Shown piece after piece: positions 6,247 to 13,073 of a stretch of 33,411 nt of DNA (the stretch's first letter is position 1; every line of letters starts with the position of its first letter). The stretch lies in the NCBI RefSeq assembly GCF_028281305.1, contig NZ_JANQKD010000039.1:1-33411 (forward strand), in the 5' to 3' direction. Below the pieces are notes generated by a model. The model did not search any database. It saw only the letters and a program-made list of their open reading frames with translations, and was not told the origin of the DNA. The translations under genes and the position numbers were made by a program. The DNA is from Pelagibius sp. (GTDB lineage: Bacteria; Pseudomonadota; Alphaproteobacteria; Kiloniellales; Kiloniellaceae).

Positions 6247-6406
6247 TGCGCTGGCCCTGCAACAAGACACGGAAGCGTTCATCCACTTCCCGACTGCAAG
6301 GCAGTTGTTGGAGGCACCGAAGATGGTTATTCGGCTGGTGCGGCTTTTGACGGTGGTTGCGCGCCGTGTCGAGCTTATCGAAAGGCGAAACAATGGGCAG
6401 CGCTGA
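6212..6406 (+). CDS. Small protein of unknown function after rep
   Basis: 64 residues (65 if the preceding ATG at 6209 is used), overlapping the rep end by about 35 bp. TGGAGA provides a ribosome site. The C-terminal half (MVIRLVRLLTVVARRVELIERR) is a strongly amphipathic, basic helix. It overlaps the next gene by 14 bp. No family recognised; the tight overlap on both sides supports it being real. Confidence 0.55.
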   Translation: MTGKPETPLYHDALALQQDTEAFIHFPTARQLLEAPKMVIRLVRLLTVVARRVELIERRNNGQR

Positions 6407-6713
6407 CACGGCGATCGGGTCTTATCCTTGCCTCCGTTGCGGTCGTCCGGTCGCCATGAAGCGCACCGCCAAGGGTGTGCGCGGAAACTGCCGCAAGATC
6501 GACGGCGGCTGCACTTACCAGCATGTTTTCGGGTCGAAAGACCCGTTCCCCGAGGCGTGGCCGGAAATGGGCTTGAAGGCGGTAAAGCCGGTAGCGGTTG
6601 AACCGCAGCCGAAGGCGGACCCGCACCCGGACCCGAAGCCGCAGCTATCCTCTGAACCCGAACCGGAGACATCGGACAATGGACGAAATGAGCATCCCTT
6701 CTGGAACCTCTGA
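6393..6713 (+). CDS. Small zinc-finger protein with Pro/Glu-rich tail
   Basis: 106 residues from ATG 6393. CLRCGRP near residue 11 and a later NCRKIDGGC (about 37-46) give a C-x2-C ... C-x7-C zinc-ribbon-like module, followed by a low-complexity tail rich in Pro, Lys, Glu and Asp (EPQPKADPHPDPKP...). Its end overlaps the next gene by 35 bp. It may be a nucleic-acid-binding or transcription factor of the virus; nothing more specific can be supported. Confidence 0.55.
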   Translation: MGSADTAIGSYPCLRCGRPVAMKRTAKGVRGNCRKIDGGCTYQHVFGSKDPFPEAWPEMGLKAVKPVAVEPQPKADPHPDPKPQLSSEPEPETSDNGRNEHPFWNL

Positions 6714-7164
6714 GGAAGTCCCTGGCGCGCACCTTGACGCGATTGAGGTGGCGCCGGAGCCCGGCCAGGAAGAGACCTCACAGCCTCCCGGTGAAGCGTC
6801 GGTGCCTGTCACGTCTGACGGTTTCCTGACCTTCGATGCATGGCACGCCGGGTTTTGTCAGGCGTTTGTGTTGTCGGGTACGTTGACCGGTCTTGCCACG
6901 CTGCGCGGCGCGCCGGAAGCGCCGACCTCCGAAGAGGCATCCCGTGCGATCTATGACACGGCTTGCGAGACCCCGGCCCTGCATTGGCTGGTGAAGCCGG
7001 GCATGAAGTGGTTGCAGCGGGTGACGGTCATTGGTGCCTTTGCGCTGCCGGTTGTGGTCGGGTGTCGCCAGGAGTTGAAGGCGCGACGGCAGCCGCAGGC
7101 ATCGGGTCCGATTGCGCCGGCTGCCAGTGAGCCTGTACCCGAAGACGGGGCCGCGCTCGCATGA
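6679..7164 (+). CDS. Phage membrane-associated protein of unknown function
   Basis: 161 residues from ATG 6679. An acidic, disordered N-terminus (to about 45) precedes a conserved-looking helical domain (DGFLTFDAWHAGFCQAFV, about 49-66, then LATLRG) and a hydrophobic helix VTVIGAFALPVVVGC (about 118-132), ending in a polar Pro/Ala-rich tail. It immediately precedes the packaging ATPase with an ATGA stop/start overlap, so the two are probably translationally coupled. A role as membrane partner of the ATPase or packaging vertex is a plausible inference only. Confidence 0.55.
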   Translation: MDEMSIPSGTSEEVPGAHLDAIEVAPEPGQEETSQPPGEASVPVTSDGFLTFDAWHAGFCQAFVLSGTLTGLATLRGAPEAPTSEEASRAIYDTACETPALHWLVKPGMKWLQRVTVIGAFALPVVVGCRQELKARRQPQASGPIAPAASEPVPEDGAALA

Positions 7165-7802
7165 AGGATGCCCAGTGTACTGCGATCTACGGGCGGCGCG
7201 GGTCCGGCAAGTCCACCTTGGCAAAGCGGCTGATCGGCAAACATCGGCGGGTGGTGGTCTTCGATCCCATGGGCGAGTATGCGGCCCTGTCGATCTTCCG
7301 CCGGGCCGATAGCGTTGAAGAGGTCCGCCGCCTTCTGCGGGCGGGCTGGGCGCGCGGTTTCAAGATTGCCTATGTCCCGCGCGCCGATCACAAGCGAAGC
7401 CTTCATATCTTGGCGTGTCTGATCTGGGATGCCCAGGCGCCCTATGATGCGGGTCAGGACACGCGAAAGATTTTGCTGGTGGTTGAGGAAATGAACCTCG
7501 GCTATCCCGCTTCCAAGCTTCCCTCTGATCTGTACGGCATGACGCAGGTTGTCTTGCAGGGGCGGCACCGGGGCGTCGGGGTGATCGGCATCACACAACG
7601 CCCGGCGCTCGTGTCTCTCGACTTCCGAGGGCAGGTTGCGGAGACCTATGTTTTGCCGCTCTCGGCGGGTCAGGACACGACGGCGGTGACGGACGTCTAT
7701 GGGCGCGAGCATCAAGCTCAAATCCGGTCTCTGAAACCGCACAACTGGCTGCGATTTCATGATGGGGGCGCCTCGGCAGGGCGCAACCCGAAGCCCAGAT
7801 AA
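7161..7802 (+). CDS. Genome packaging ATPase, HerA/FtsK superfamily (PM2 P9-like)
   Basis: 213 residues. Walker A is GRRGSGKS (11-18), followed by a hydrophobic strand into VVFDPMGEY (32-40), typical of HerA/FtsK-type NTPases. The Walker B strand is KILLVVEEMN (103-112, Glu109-Glu110 instead of the common Asp-Glu), and GVIGITQRP (140-148) carries the sensor Gln. There is no transmembrane segment, unlike inovirus Zot/pI proteins, and the length is close to PM2 P9. In PRD1/PM2-lineage viruses this enzyme translocates the genome into preformed membrane-containing capsids. It stands two small genes upstream of the capsid gene, a classic pairing for the lineage. Confidence 0.85.
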   Translation: MKDAQCTAIYGRRGSGKSTLAKRLIGKHRRVVVFDPMGEYAALSIFRRADSVEEVRRLLRAGWARGFKIAYVPRADHKRSLHILACLIWDAQAPYDAGQDTRKILLVVEEMNLGYPASKLPSDLYGMTQVVLQGRHRGVGVIGITQRPALVSLDFRGQVAETYVLPLSAGQDTTAVTDVYGREHQAQIRSLKPHNWLRFHDGGASAGRNPKPR

Positions 7803-7933
7803 TCGAGTTTCGTTCCCAAATGGCGCGCGGCGGCCCTGGCGGGCTGTCGCGTGTCCGGTGTCGTGTCCTCTTTTGGTTGACGCGTGGGCGCGGGCGCGTC
7901 CAGGTCGATGGGATCGAAGCTAAGGGCGGCGCT

Positions 7934-8035
7934 GTGAAGATCGACACCACTATTGTCATGTCAGGCGTTCTGGCCGGTCTGATCGTCGTCATCCTGAGAC
8001 GTGTTTTCTTCCCCCAACAGAAGGCAGAACCATGA
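7934..8035 (+). CDS. 33-residue single-span membrane protein
   Basis: GTG start at 7934 after a GGGCGG-type ribosome site. One transmembrane helix (VMSGVLAGLIVVIL, about residues 8-21) is followed by RRVFFPQQK. Its stop overlaps the next ATG (ATGA at 8032). Such tiny proteins populate the internal membrane of PM2-type virions. A longer in-frame reading from 7820 is less likely because its first ~38 residues look like random GC-rich translation. The 130 bp between the ATPase stop and this start hold no other feature I can support. Confidence 0.6.
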   Translation: MKIDTTIVMSGVLAGLIVVILRRVFFPQQKAEP

Positions 8036-8160
8036 CCATCAATTCCGTTGTCAAGGCCGCCGTCCCGGTGGTCATCGGCGTGTTCCTCGCCGGGCTCCTG
8101 ATGAACGCTCTTCGCGACAACGATTTCGTGAAGAACGCCATCGACGGTTTCGACGGCTGA
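8032..8160 (+). CDS. 42-residue single-span membrane protein
   Basis: ATG 8032 overlaps the previous stop. One transmembrane helix (AAVPVVIGVFLAGLLM, about residues 9-24) is followed by a polar tail LRDNDFVKNAIDGFDG. It lies directly before the capsid gene. It is probably a minor virion membrane protein; this assignment is by context. Confidence 0.65.
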   Translation: MTINSVVKAAVPVVIGVFLAGLLMNALRDNDFVKNAIDGFDG

Positions 8161-8193
8161 TCGACCCTCAACGCTAACTCGGAGGGTACGGCC

Positions 8194-9027
8194 ATGCCGA
8201 ACCGTGAAATTGTCGTCACCAACTCGTTCAATGCGGTTGCGCCAGGCCAAAAGGCCACGCTCGAATTGGCCGTTGGTGATCTGGTCTACTACGACCTGCT
8301 GATCCAGTACGGTACGTCCACCGCTGGCGGCCCGACCCGCGCCAACATGGAAGCGGAGATCACGCAGGTTGCCATCAAAATCAATGGCAAGGTGCAGCGG
8401 GTCTTTTCGGCGGCGCAGCTCTTCGCGATCCAGGAGGTGAACGGCATCCAAGTTGCCGATGGTTTCCTGCCGATCTTCTTTGCTGAGCCCTGGCGGCGCT
8501 CCGTCGCCGGTGAAGAGGTCTTGGCCTGGGGCATGTCTGATGTGGACACCTTCACGGTGGAAATCGACATCGCGCCGGGCGCCACCAATCCGACCTTGGA
8601 GGCGCGGGCAACTATCAATCGAGTGGCGCGGCCTCTCGGCCCAATCGTCAAGTGGCGGCGCTTCTCGGTCGATGCATCGGCGGTGGGCATTCGCAACCTG
8701 ACCACCCTACCGAAGCTGGACGCCTACTTCCGGATGCACGCCTTTACGGCGAACATCGGCAATGTCGAGGTGACGGTGGACCAGCGGGAGCACTGGAACC
8801 TTGCCGATGCCCAGGCGCGCACGATCTACGCGAACAATGGCCTGACGGTCCCGGCCTCCATCACGTCGGTGATCTTCGACTACACCCAGCAGGTCTCCAA
8901 TGCGCTGCCCATGGTGTCAGGCGAGGGAGCGGCGGCCAAAGCGGTTTCCGAGTTCCGCGTCGACTTCGACATCACCGTCGCCGGTGCGTTCACGCTGCTT
9001 ACGGAGACGCTGGGCGTCCGCGACTAA
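8194..9027 (+). CDS. Major capsid protein, double-jelly-roll (PM2 P2/FLiP-like)
   Basis: 277 residues, very close to the 269 of PM2 P2. It is predominantly beta-strand with no signal or membrane segment. Blocks resembling the P2 N-terminal domain family are TRANMEAEITQVAIKINGKV, the helix-like VFSAAQLFAIQEVNG, FLPIFFAEPWRRS, and EEVLAWGMSDVDTFTVEIDI. The second half repeats a similar strand-rich pattern, ending in FRVDFDITVAGAFTLLTETLG, as expected for two jelly rolls in one chain. GGAGG lies 8 bases before the ATG. It would form pseudo-hexameric trimers over an internal membrane. No structure prediction was run; the call rests on pattern, length and position after the packaging ATPase. Confidence 0.82.
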   Translation: MPNREIVVTNSFNAVAPGQKATLELAVGDLVYYDLLIQYGTSTAGGPTRANMEAEITQVAIKINGKVQRVFSAAQLFAIQEVNGIQVADGFLPIFFAEPWRRSVAGEEVLAWGMSDVDTFTVEIDIAPGATNPTLEARATINRVARPLGPIVKWRRFSVDASAVGIRNLTTLPKLDAYFRMHAFTANIGNVEVTVDQREHWNLADAQARTIYANNGLTVPASITSVIFDYTQQVSNALPMVSGEGAAAKAVSEFRVDFDITVAGAFTLLTETLGVRD

Positions 9028-9041
9028 GGAGGCGCTAGGCC

Positions 9042-9317
9042 ATGGATTTCGATCTTGGGGCGGTGTTCTCCGACCTGTTCGACACCGCAAAGGGGGTGTT
9101 CAATCGTGCTGTGGACTTCGAGTTCACGCGTAAGGAGTTGGACATCCAGCGGGAGATAACCGCATTCAACGCGGCCCAGGCCCGCGATGATCTGGCGCGG
9201 CGAAACTCCTTCAACACCAACGGCGGGGTGCCCAGCACGTCGGGTGGGATTTCGACCGGCACGGTGGTGGTCATTGCGGCCTTGGGTATCGGCGGTCTGT
9301 TGCTCTTGCGGCGGTGA
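9042..9317 (+). CDS. Small virion-type membrane protein with C-terminal anchor
   Basis: 91 residues. The amphipathic N-terminal helices (FDLGAVFSDLFDTAKGVF ... FTRKELDIQREITAFNAAQA) are followed by a Gly/Ser/Thr linker and a C-terminal transmembrane helix (TVVVIAALGIGGLLLL) ending in Arg-Arg. A strong AAGGAGG ribosome site precedes it. Immediately follows the capsid gene. Likely internal-membrane or vertex-stabilising protein. Confidence 0.65.
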   Translation: MDFDLGAVFSDLFDTAKGVFNRAVDFEFTRKELDIQREITAFNAAQARDDLARRNSFNTNGGVPSTSGGISTGTVVVIAALGIGGLLLLRR

Positions 9318-9325
9318 GGTGACGC

Positions 9326-9613
9326 GTGATTGCGCCCATGCCGCTGCCGCCCAAACCGAAGGGGCCGGACGTGCCGTTTGATCCTCTCTCACTGCTTTCG
9401 GCGCCGCCGTCCTTTGCGGGTGGTGATGCAGGTCCGGCCTTCTCGCGTTCGGGCGACATCACCAACATTCAATCGGCGCCTTTCGTGGTGGGTCGGGACG
9501 CGGCGGCGGCTGGCGTCACCACCGGCAGCGCGTCTTCTGTTCTCGGTAATCCGCTGTTGCTGGCGGCCATCGTCGGAGGTCTTGGACTGTGGATCATCTT
9601 CGCCAGGAAGTGA
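9326..9613 (+). CDS. Small virion-type membrane protein with C-terminal anchor
   Basis: 95 residues from GTG 9326 (ATG 9338 is an alternative). A Pro-rich N-terminus (MPLPPKPKGPDVPFDP), a Gly/Ala-rich middle and one C-terminal transmembrane helix (NPLLLAAIVGGLGLWIIF) ending in ARK. The layout is the same as its neighbour at 9042. Overlaps the next gene by 25 bp. Virion role by context. Confidence 0.6.
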   Translation: MIAPMPLPPKPKGPDVPFDPLSLLSAPPSFAGGDAGPAFSRSGDITNIQSAPFVVGRDAAAAGVTTGSASSVLGNPLLLAAIVGGLGLWIIFARK

Positions 9614-10002
9614 GCCTCACGGAAACGGTTTGGGATGCCCAGGCCGTGCTCGACCTGTCGGCCCTGAAGGATGATGTGGGGCTTGACTGGTATCGGGGCG
9701 AGGTGAAAGCCGGGCGGCTGGCGGTCTATGGCGCGCACCTCGGCCGTCAACGGGTTGGGACGGTTCTCCTGCGGTACGAGCAACTCGACAAGGGGCGCGA
9801 AATGGTCATCGTCGCGGCGGCCGGGTACTCCCGCGCCGATCTGGTGGCCTTGTTCTTGCCCAGGCTGGAGACAATCGCGCGGCTCTATGGCTGCCGTTCG
9901 GTGCGCTTCCATACGGTGCGCGCGGGGCTGGTCAGGAAGGCGCAGCGGCGCGGCTATGCGCCCGTCGATATCGTCCTGAGGAAGGTGGTCGATGGGCGGT
10001 AA
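9589..10002 (+). CDS. GNAT-like acyltransferase-fold protein within the virion gene cluster
   Basis: 137 residues from GTG 9589, chosen because GGAGG at 9575-9579 is well spaced; GTG 9610 is an alternative. The order of elements recalls GNAT proteins: a strand RLAVYGAHLGRQRVGTVLLRYE, then EMVIVAAAG, a helix ADLVALFLPRLETIARLYGC, VRFHTVRAGLVRKAQRRGY and a last strand APVDIVLRK. A clear acetyl-CoA pyrophosphate loop (Q/RxxGxG/A) is not seen, so catalytic activity is doubtful. Its place among structural genes suggests a virion or assembly role. Confidence 0.55.
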   Translation: MDHLRQEVSLTETVWDAQAVLDLSALKDDVGLDWYRGEVKAGRLAVYGAHLGRQRVGTVLLRYEQLDKGREMVIVAAAGYSRADLVALFLPRLETIARLYGCRSVRFHTVRAGLVRKAQRRGYAPVDIVLRKVVDGR

Positions 10003-10348
10003 ATCATCGAGCAAGAGCGAAACCAAGTCGCAACAGACAGACCGCCGTATCGCCGCGACCGATCAGGCCCAGGTCGCGACGGATGGCGGCAACATCACCA
10101 ACGACATCCTGGTCGAAGACCTTGACGCCGATTTGGCTGAGACCGCTTTTGGCTTCGCTGGCGAGACGGCAGAGGGCGCGTTGTCCGCTGCGACTGAGGC
10201 GCTGAAGATCGTCCAGCAAAGCCAGGAAAGCGCCCTGGAGGCGCAGGCGGCGGTGGGCGAGTTGGGCGGCCTGAAGTCGTTTCTCTCGACCGGCACCGCC
10301 ATAGCCGTCGTTGCCGGTGCCGCATTCGTCCTATCGCGAGGTAAATGA
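9992..10348 (+). CDS. Small virion-type membrane protein (MGGKSSSKS N-terminus)
   Basis: 118 residues. The N-terminus is polar and Ser/Lys-rich (MGGKSSSKSETKSQQTD), followed by a low-charge acidic region, a long helix of heptad-like character (ALKIVQQSQESALEAQAAVGEL, about 70-92) and a C-terminal transmembrane helix (GTAIAVVAGAAFVL) with tail SRGK. Overlaps the previous gene by 11 bp and the next by 4. Probably a membrane-anchored capsid component. Confidence 0.62.
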   Translation: MGGKSSSKSETKSQQTDRRIAATDQAQVATDGGNITNDILVEDLDADLAETAFGFAGETAEGALSAATEALKIVQQSQESALEAQAAVGELGGLKSFLSTGTAIAVVAGAAFVLSRGK

Positions 10349-10929
10349 GCATGGCTGGCGCAGAGGTCTACGCAACGTTCCGCTACACGGTTGCCGCCGG
10401 GGCATCCGAGACCATTCCCGCTGTCGGCAGCTATGTTGCAATCCTGGACGCCAATCAGACCTTTCATGTGGCGCTGGATGACGACACGCCCCAGGAAATT
10501 CAGTCCGGGCTGACCATCCAAATGGAGCCGGGCGAACGGTTCGAGAAGGTCACCATTGACAATTCGCAGAACGGTGCGGACTTGACGGTCTTCCTCGCCA
10601 TCGGAACCGGCGAGTTGCGGGACGCGCGCTTGTCGCTGTCGGGCGAGGTTCAGTTGGCGACACCCACGGGGCTGATGACCGATCCCGATGTTGCCATGCT
10701 GGCGGGTGTGGCTGCGCAGGTGCTTGCCGTGAACAACAGCCGCAAAGAGGCGTTTGTGACCAACCTCGCGAGCAACGCTGTGGCTATCCGCGTCGGTGAC
10801 AGCAACGTGGGTGCGGCGCGCGGTATCGAGCTTTCGCCGGGTCAGACGGCGGTGCTTTCGACTGAAGCGGCGATCTGGGTCTATTCGCCCAGTGACCAAC
10901 CTGTCGCCGTTACGGAGATCGAACAGTGA
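10345..10929 (+). CDS. Beta-rich structural protein, candidate penton/vertex protein
   Basis: 194 residues, no signal peptide or membrane helix. Nearly the whole chain alternates short beta strands (ATFRYTVAAGASETIPAVG, FHVALDDDTPQEI, LTIQMEPGERFEKVTI, QTAVLSTEAAIWVYS), and two similar halves seem to be joined near residue 115. Start ATG 10345 or the in-frame ATG 10351; it overlaps the preceding stop. In this virus lineage the genes after the small membrane proteins often encode vertex proteins, so penton base or spike is the best guess. Confidence 0.55.
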   Translation: MSMAGAEVYATFRYTVAAGASETIPAVGSYVAILDANQTFHVALDDDTPQEIQSGLTIQMEPGERFEKVTIDNSQNGADLTVFLAIGTGELRDARLSLSGEVQLATPTGLMTDPDVAMLAGVAAQVLAVNNSRKEAFVTNLASNAVAIRVGDSNVGAARGIELSPGQTAVLSTEAAIWVYSPSDQPVAVTEIEQ

Positions 10930-11486
10930 GCGCCATCGTCGGCGGTGGCGGCGGCGCATATCGCTTGCTCGATCAGCGGGAGCTTTCCGGCTCCACCAAC
11001 GTCGTTGATTTCACCGACCTCCCGATCAGCGTCTATGAACATTTCGAGGTGCGCTTTTCCCGCCTCGTCCCGGTCAGTGACAATGTGGGCTTGTCCATGC
11101 GGATGCGCGTGGTGGGCGGCGGGTCCTTCGCCAACGGTGGCTTCGACTATGAATTCACGTCGGCGGCGCACACCTCGGCCAATCCGAACTATAGCGGCGT
11201 CGGCAACAATGGCAGCGGCCAGATACAGTTGGCGGGGGCGCTGGGGGCGGCGGCAACGGAGTCGGCCAACGGGATCGTCCGGATTGCGAACCTTGCCAGC
11301 ACGACAAAGTTCAAGGTCGTCTCCGCCGAGGTCTTCTTTGTCAACGCGTCCGATCAGGCAACGCGCTATGACACGGTGGGTCACTTTCAGGGTTCGGCCG
11401 CGGCGGTCGATGCTCTTCGGTTCTTCGCGACATCCGGAAACATGGCGGCGGGCCTCTTCCAACTCTTTGGCGTGAAGGGGCGCTAG
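10926..11486 (+). CDS. Beta-rich structural protein, candidate receptor-binding spike
   Basis: 186 residues from GTG 10926 (GTGA overlap with the upstream stop). A Gly-rich N-terminus is followed by strands typical of jelly-roll or fibre heads: VDFTDLPISVYEHFEVRFSRLVPV, LSMRMRVVGGGSFANGGFDYEF and the closing LRFFATSGNMAAGLFQLFGVKG, a pattern often seen at the C-terminus of phage receptor-binding or tail-fibre-like proteins. It is translationally coupled to the 10345 gene, so the pair may form the vertex complex. Confidence 0.55.
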   Translation: MSAIVGGGGGAYRLLDQRELSGSTNVVDFTDLPISVYEHFEVRFSRLVPVSDNVGLSMRMRVVGGGSFANGGFDYEFTSAAHTSANPNYSGVGNNGSGQIQLAGALGAAATESANGIVRIANLASTTKFKVVSAEVFFVNASDQATRYDTVGHFQGSAAAVDALRFFATSGNMAAGLFQLFGVKGR

Positions 11487-11487
11487 C

Positions 11488-12006
11488 ATGCCTTCTCCAA
11501 AGGACATCTCCGGGTTTCTTCTGGTCGGTCTGGCCGGTGCCTTCGCGCTGCTGTCGCGGCGCACGCTGGCGGGTGAGGGGCCGCAGTCGCTGGGCGCGGT
11601 GGCGACCCTGGCGCAGTTCACGGTGGACCGGCACAAGTTCAACGTCGACCCCAAGATGGCGATCCGGATCGCCTACATTGAAAGCAGCTTCAACCCCTCT
11701 GCAATCCGCTACGAGCCCCACCTGGGCGATGCGTCCATAGGGTTGATGCAGACCCTTCTGGGGACCGCGCGCTGGCTCGAAGTGGACATGGGCCACAACT
11801 CGCACACGGCCTCTACGACGAGCCTGCTTGATGCCCAGGTGTCGATGTACTTCGGCTGCGCCTATCTCCACTGGCTGCGGCGCTGGCGGGGGTCTACGCG
11901 CTCCGACGAGTGGGTGGTGCGCTCCTACAACGGCGGTCCCGGTCACGGCAAGGCGACGGACGACTATTGGCGCAAGTACCGCGAGGCCAGGGAGAAACTC
12001 GGCTGA
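11488..12006 (+). CDS. Virion/lysis lytic transglycosylase (SLT domain)
   Basis: 172 residues. An N-terminal hydrophobic helix (FLLVGLAGAFALL, about 10-22) is followed by an SLT domain: IAYIESSFNPSAI with catalytic Glu65, GLMQTLLGTA and the SYNGGPGHG motif near residue 145. It cleaves peptidoglycan glycan strands with 1,6-anhydro product formation. The membrane helix suggests placement in the virion membrane for cell-wall penetration at entry, or use at release. Preceded by GAAGGGG, overlapping the next gene by 1 bp. Confidence 0.82.
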   Translation: MPSPKDISGFLLVGLAGAFALLSRRTLAGEGPQSLGAVATLAQFTVDRHKFNVDPKMAIRIAYIESSFNPSAIRYEPHLGDASIGLMQTLLGTARWLEVDMGHNSHTASTTSLLDAQVSMYFGCAYLHWLRRWRGSTRSDEWVVRSYNGGPGHGKATDDYWRKYREAREKLG

Positions 12007-12176
12007 TGCCTGTCTTGATCCCCATCGCTGTTATCGCCGGTGGCGTCTGGCTGATCGGCCAAGGTCTGAAGGCTGCGGGCGAAGGCGTCGAAGACACGGG
12101 CGACGGCGCCCTGAAGATCGCCGGGGCTGCGGCCATTGGCGTCGGGGCCTGGATCGCCGTTAGGAGGCTCGGGTGA
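12006..12176 (+). CDS. 56-residue membrane protein with two hydrophobic segments
   Basis: ATG 12006 shares a base with the previous stop (TGATG). Hydrophobic helices at about 3-19 (VLIPIAVIAGGVWLIGQGL) and 37-51 (KIAGAAAIGVGAWIAV) are joined by an acidic loop, and the chain ends RRLG. A holin, pinholin or virion membrane protein are all possible. The next gene overlaps its stop (GTGA). Confidence 0.6.
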   Translation: MPVLIPIAVIAGGVWLIGQGLKAAGEGVEDTGDGALKIAGAAAIGVGAWIAVRRLG

Positions 12177-12337
12177 TCAACGTTCTTAGTTTCATTGCCG
12201 AGCTAGGCATGCTGGCGGTCTTGCTGGGGGTGTTCTACCGCATCGGCAAGATCGAAAGCGCCATTGAGAGTATCCAGTCTCGTGTAGAGGCGCTGGAGCG
12301 CTGGCGCGAGATTTTCCACCCCAACATCAAAGTGTGA
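12173..12337 (+). CDS. 54-residue membrane plus coiled-coil protein
   Basis: GTG start at 12173 overlapping the previous stop. A transmembrane helix (VLSFIAELGMLAVLLGVFY, about 4-22) is followed by a short coiled coil (RIGKIESAIESIQSRVEALERW, heptad hydrophobics) and a tail EIFHPNIKV. N-terminal anchor plus periplasmic or cytoplasmic coiled coil resembles small lysis accessory (spanin- or holin-regulator-like) proteins; function is not established. Confidence 0.6.
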   Translation: MINVLSFIAELGMLAVLLGVFYRIGKIESAIESIQSRVEALERWREIFHPNIKV

Positions 12338-12345
12338 GGTGATCC

Positions 12346-12576
12346 ATGTTCGACTACCTTCGAAAGCGTCTCAAAGAGCCTTCCACCTATCTCGGTCTTG
12401 GTGCGCTGACCCTGGGCGCGGGTGAGCTGTTCAAGATCAAGGAAGCCGGCGACATCGCCGGTGCGATCGGTGCGGCGGGGGAGGCCGTGACACAAGGGGG
12501 CGAGGGCGGCCTGGTGACGGGCCTTGCCCTGCTGGTGTCGGGCATCGCCGGGGCCTTCCTGAAGGAAGGGCGCTAG
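12346..12576 (+). CDS. Holin-like small membrane protein
   Basis: 76 residues: a short basic N-terminus (MFDYLRKRLKEPSTYLG), a first hydrophobic segment (LGLGALTLGAGELF), an Ala/Gly-rich helix and a C-terminal transmembrane segment (LVTGLALLVSGIAGAFL) with a basic end KEGR. The RLKEPSTY start and Gly-rich helices resemble small phage holins. Its place near the transglycosylase fits a lysis cassette. AGGTG lies just upstream. Confidence 0.6.
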   Translation: MFDYLRKRLKEPSTYLGLGALTLGAGELFKIKEAGDIAGAIGAAGEAVTQGGEGGLVTGLALLVSGIAGAFLKEGR

Positions 12577-12580
12577 GCCG

Positions 12581-12922
12581 ATGACCGGCACGTCTCCGCT
12601 CTTGCCGGGTGGGTTCAAGCGTTCGGCGTGGCCGGACCTGACCCCGGCGGATCGTGCCGTCTTCCTGCAGGAGGTCGTGTTGCTGACCGGCTACCAGGTG
12701 CTGGGCAACGTCAACTATGACAGCAGCCTTGAGCCGATGCTCTACGACCCCGCGGGCGACCGGCTGGTGTCGATCTCCGGTGACGAAATCCCGGCGAACC
12801 CCATTGAGGTGGACATCACAAAGGGGTTCTTCACTGAAGGGCGCAGCGGCGAAGACATCGTGGCCGTGGCCGTCTTGTTGGCGCTGGTCTTCGGCGTCCT
12901 GATCTTTTCCAGCAGACGATAG
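12581..12922 (+). CDS. Phage membrane protein with C-terminal anchor
   Basis: 113 residues. A soluble N-terminal domain (SAWPDLTPADRAVFLQEVVLLTG, then strands ... LYDPAGDRLVSISGDEI) is followed by one C-terminal transmembrane helix (IVAVAVLLALVFGVLIF) and tail SSRR. It shares the one-anchor plus basic-end layout of the 9042, 9326 and 9992 proteins. Preceded by GAAGGG. No family recognised. Confidence 0.6.
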   Translation: MTGTSPLLPGGFKRSAWPDLTPADRAVFLQEVVLLTGYQVLGNVNYDSSLEPMLYDPAGDRLVSISGDEIPANPIEVDITKGFFTEGRSGEDIVAVAVLLALVFGVLIFSSRR

Positions 12923-12931
12923 GAGGTTGCT

Positions 12932-13072
12932 ATGCCTGTAGGGCGCAAGCGCAATGGCCAACTGAAAAAGGGCTACCGTTTCGTGAAGGGCGGCGGTGGC
13001 CGGGTGGTGAAGGCCAAGAGCGCCAAACGCACCACCCGCAAGCGGCGCAGCACGCGCCGCCGGAGGCGCTGA
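12932..13072 (+). CDS. 46-residue Arg/Lys-rich protein, probable DNA-condensing virion protein
   Basis: ATG 12932 with a perfect AGGAGG at 12921-12926. About half of the residues are Arg or Lys. It opens with VGRKRNGQLKKGYRFVKGGG and ends in a run of arginines. A protein of this kind can only be a nucleic-acid binder, so a genome-condensing or core protein is likely. The next gene begins 1 bp after its stop and encodes a similar basic protein with a shared RFVK element. Confidence 0.7.
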   Translation: MPVGRKRNGQLKKGYRFVKGGGGRVVKAKSAKRTTRKRRSTRRRRR

Positions 13073-13073
13073 C

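Noticed and set aside
7161..7802. Inovirus Zot/pI assembly ATPase, suggested by the dif integration and the initiator
   Set aside because: The protein has no transmembrane segment or periplasmic domain, no inovirus coat or adsorption genes are present, and a double-jelly-roll-type capsid gene follows.
8194..9027. Microvirus-type single-jelly-roll capsid
   Set aside because: At 277 residues it is far shorter than microvirus VP1 (about 500), and a HerA/FtsK packaging ATPase, absent from microviruses, is present.
9033..12583. Repeated GGCGCTAGGCC-type sequence before several phage starts (9033, 12570; shorter form at 11477)
   Set aside because: Mostly explained by G-rich ribosome sites next to Arg-stop (CGC TAG) contexts; only two copies are close matches, too few to call a regulatory motif.
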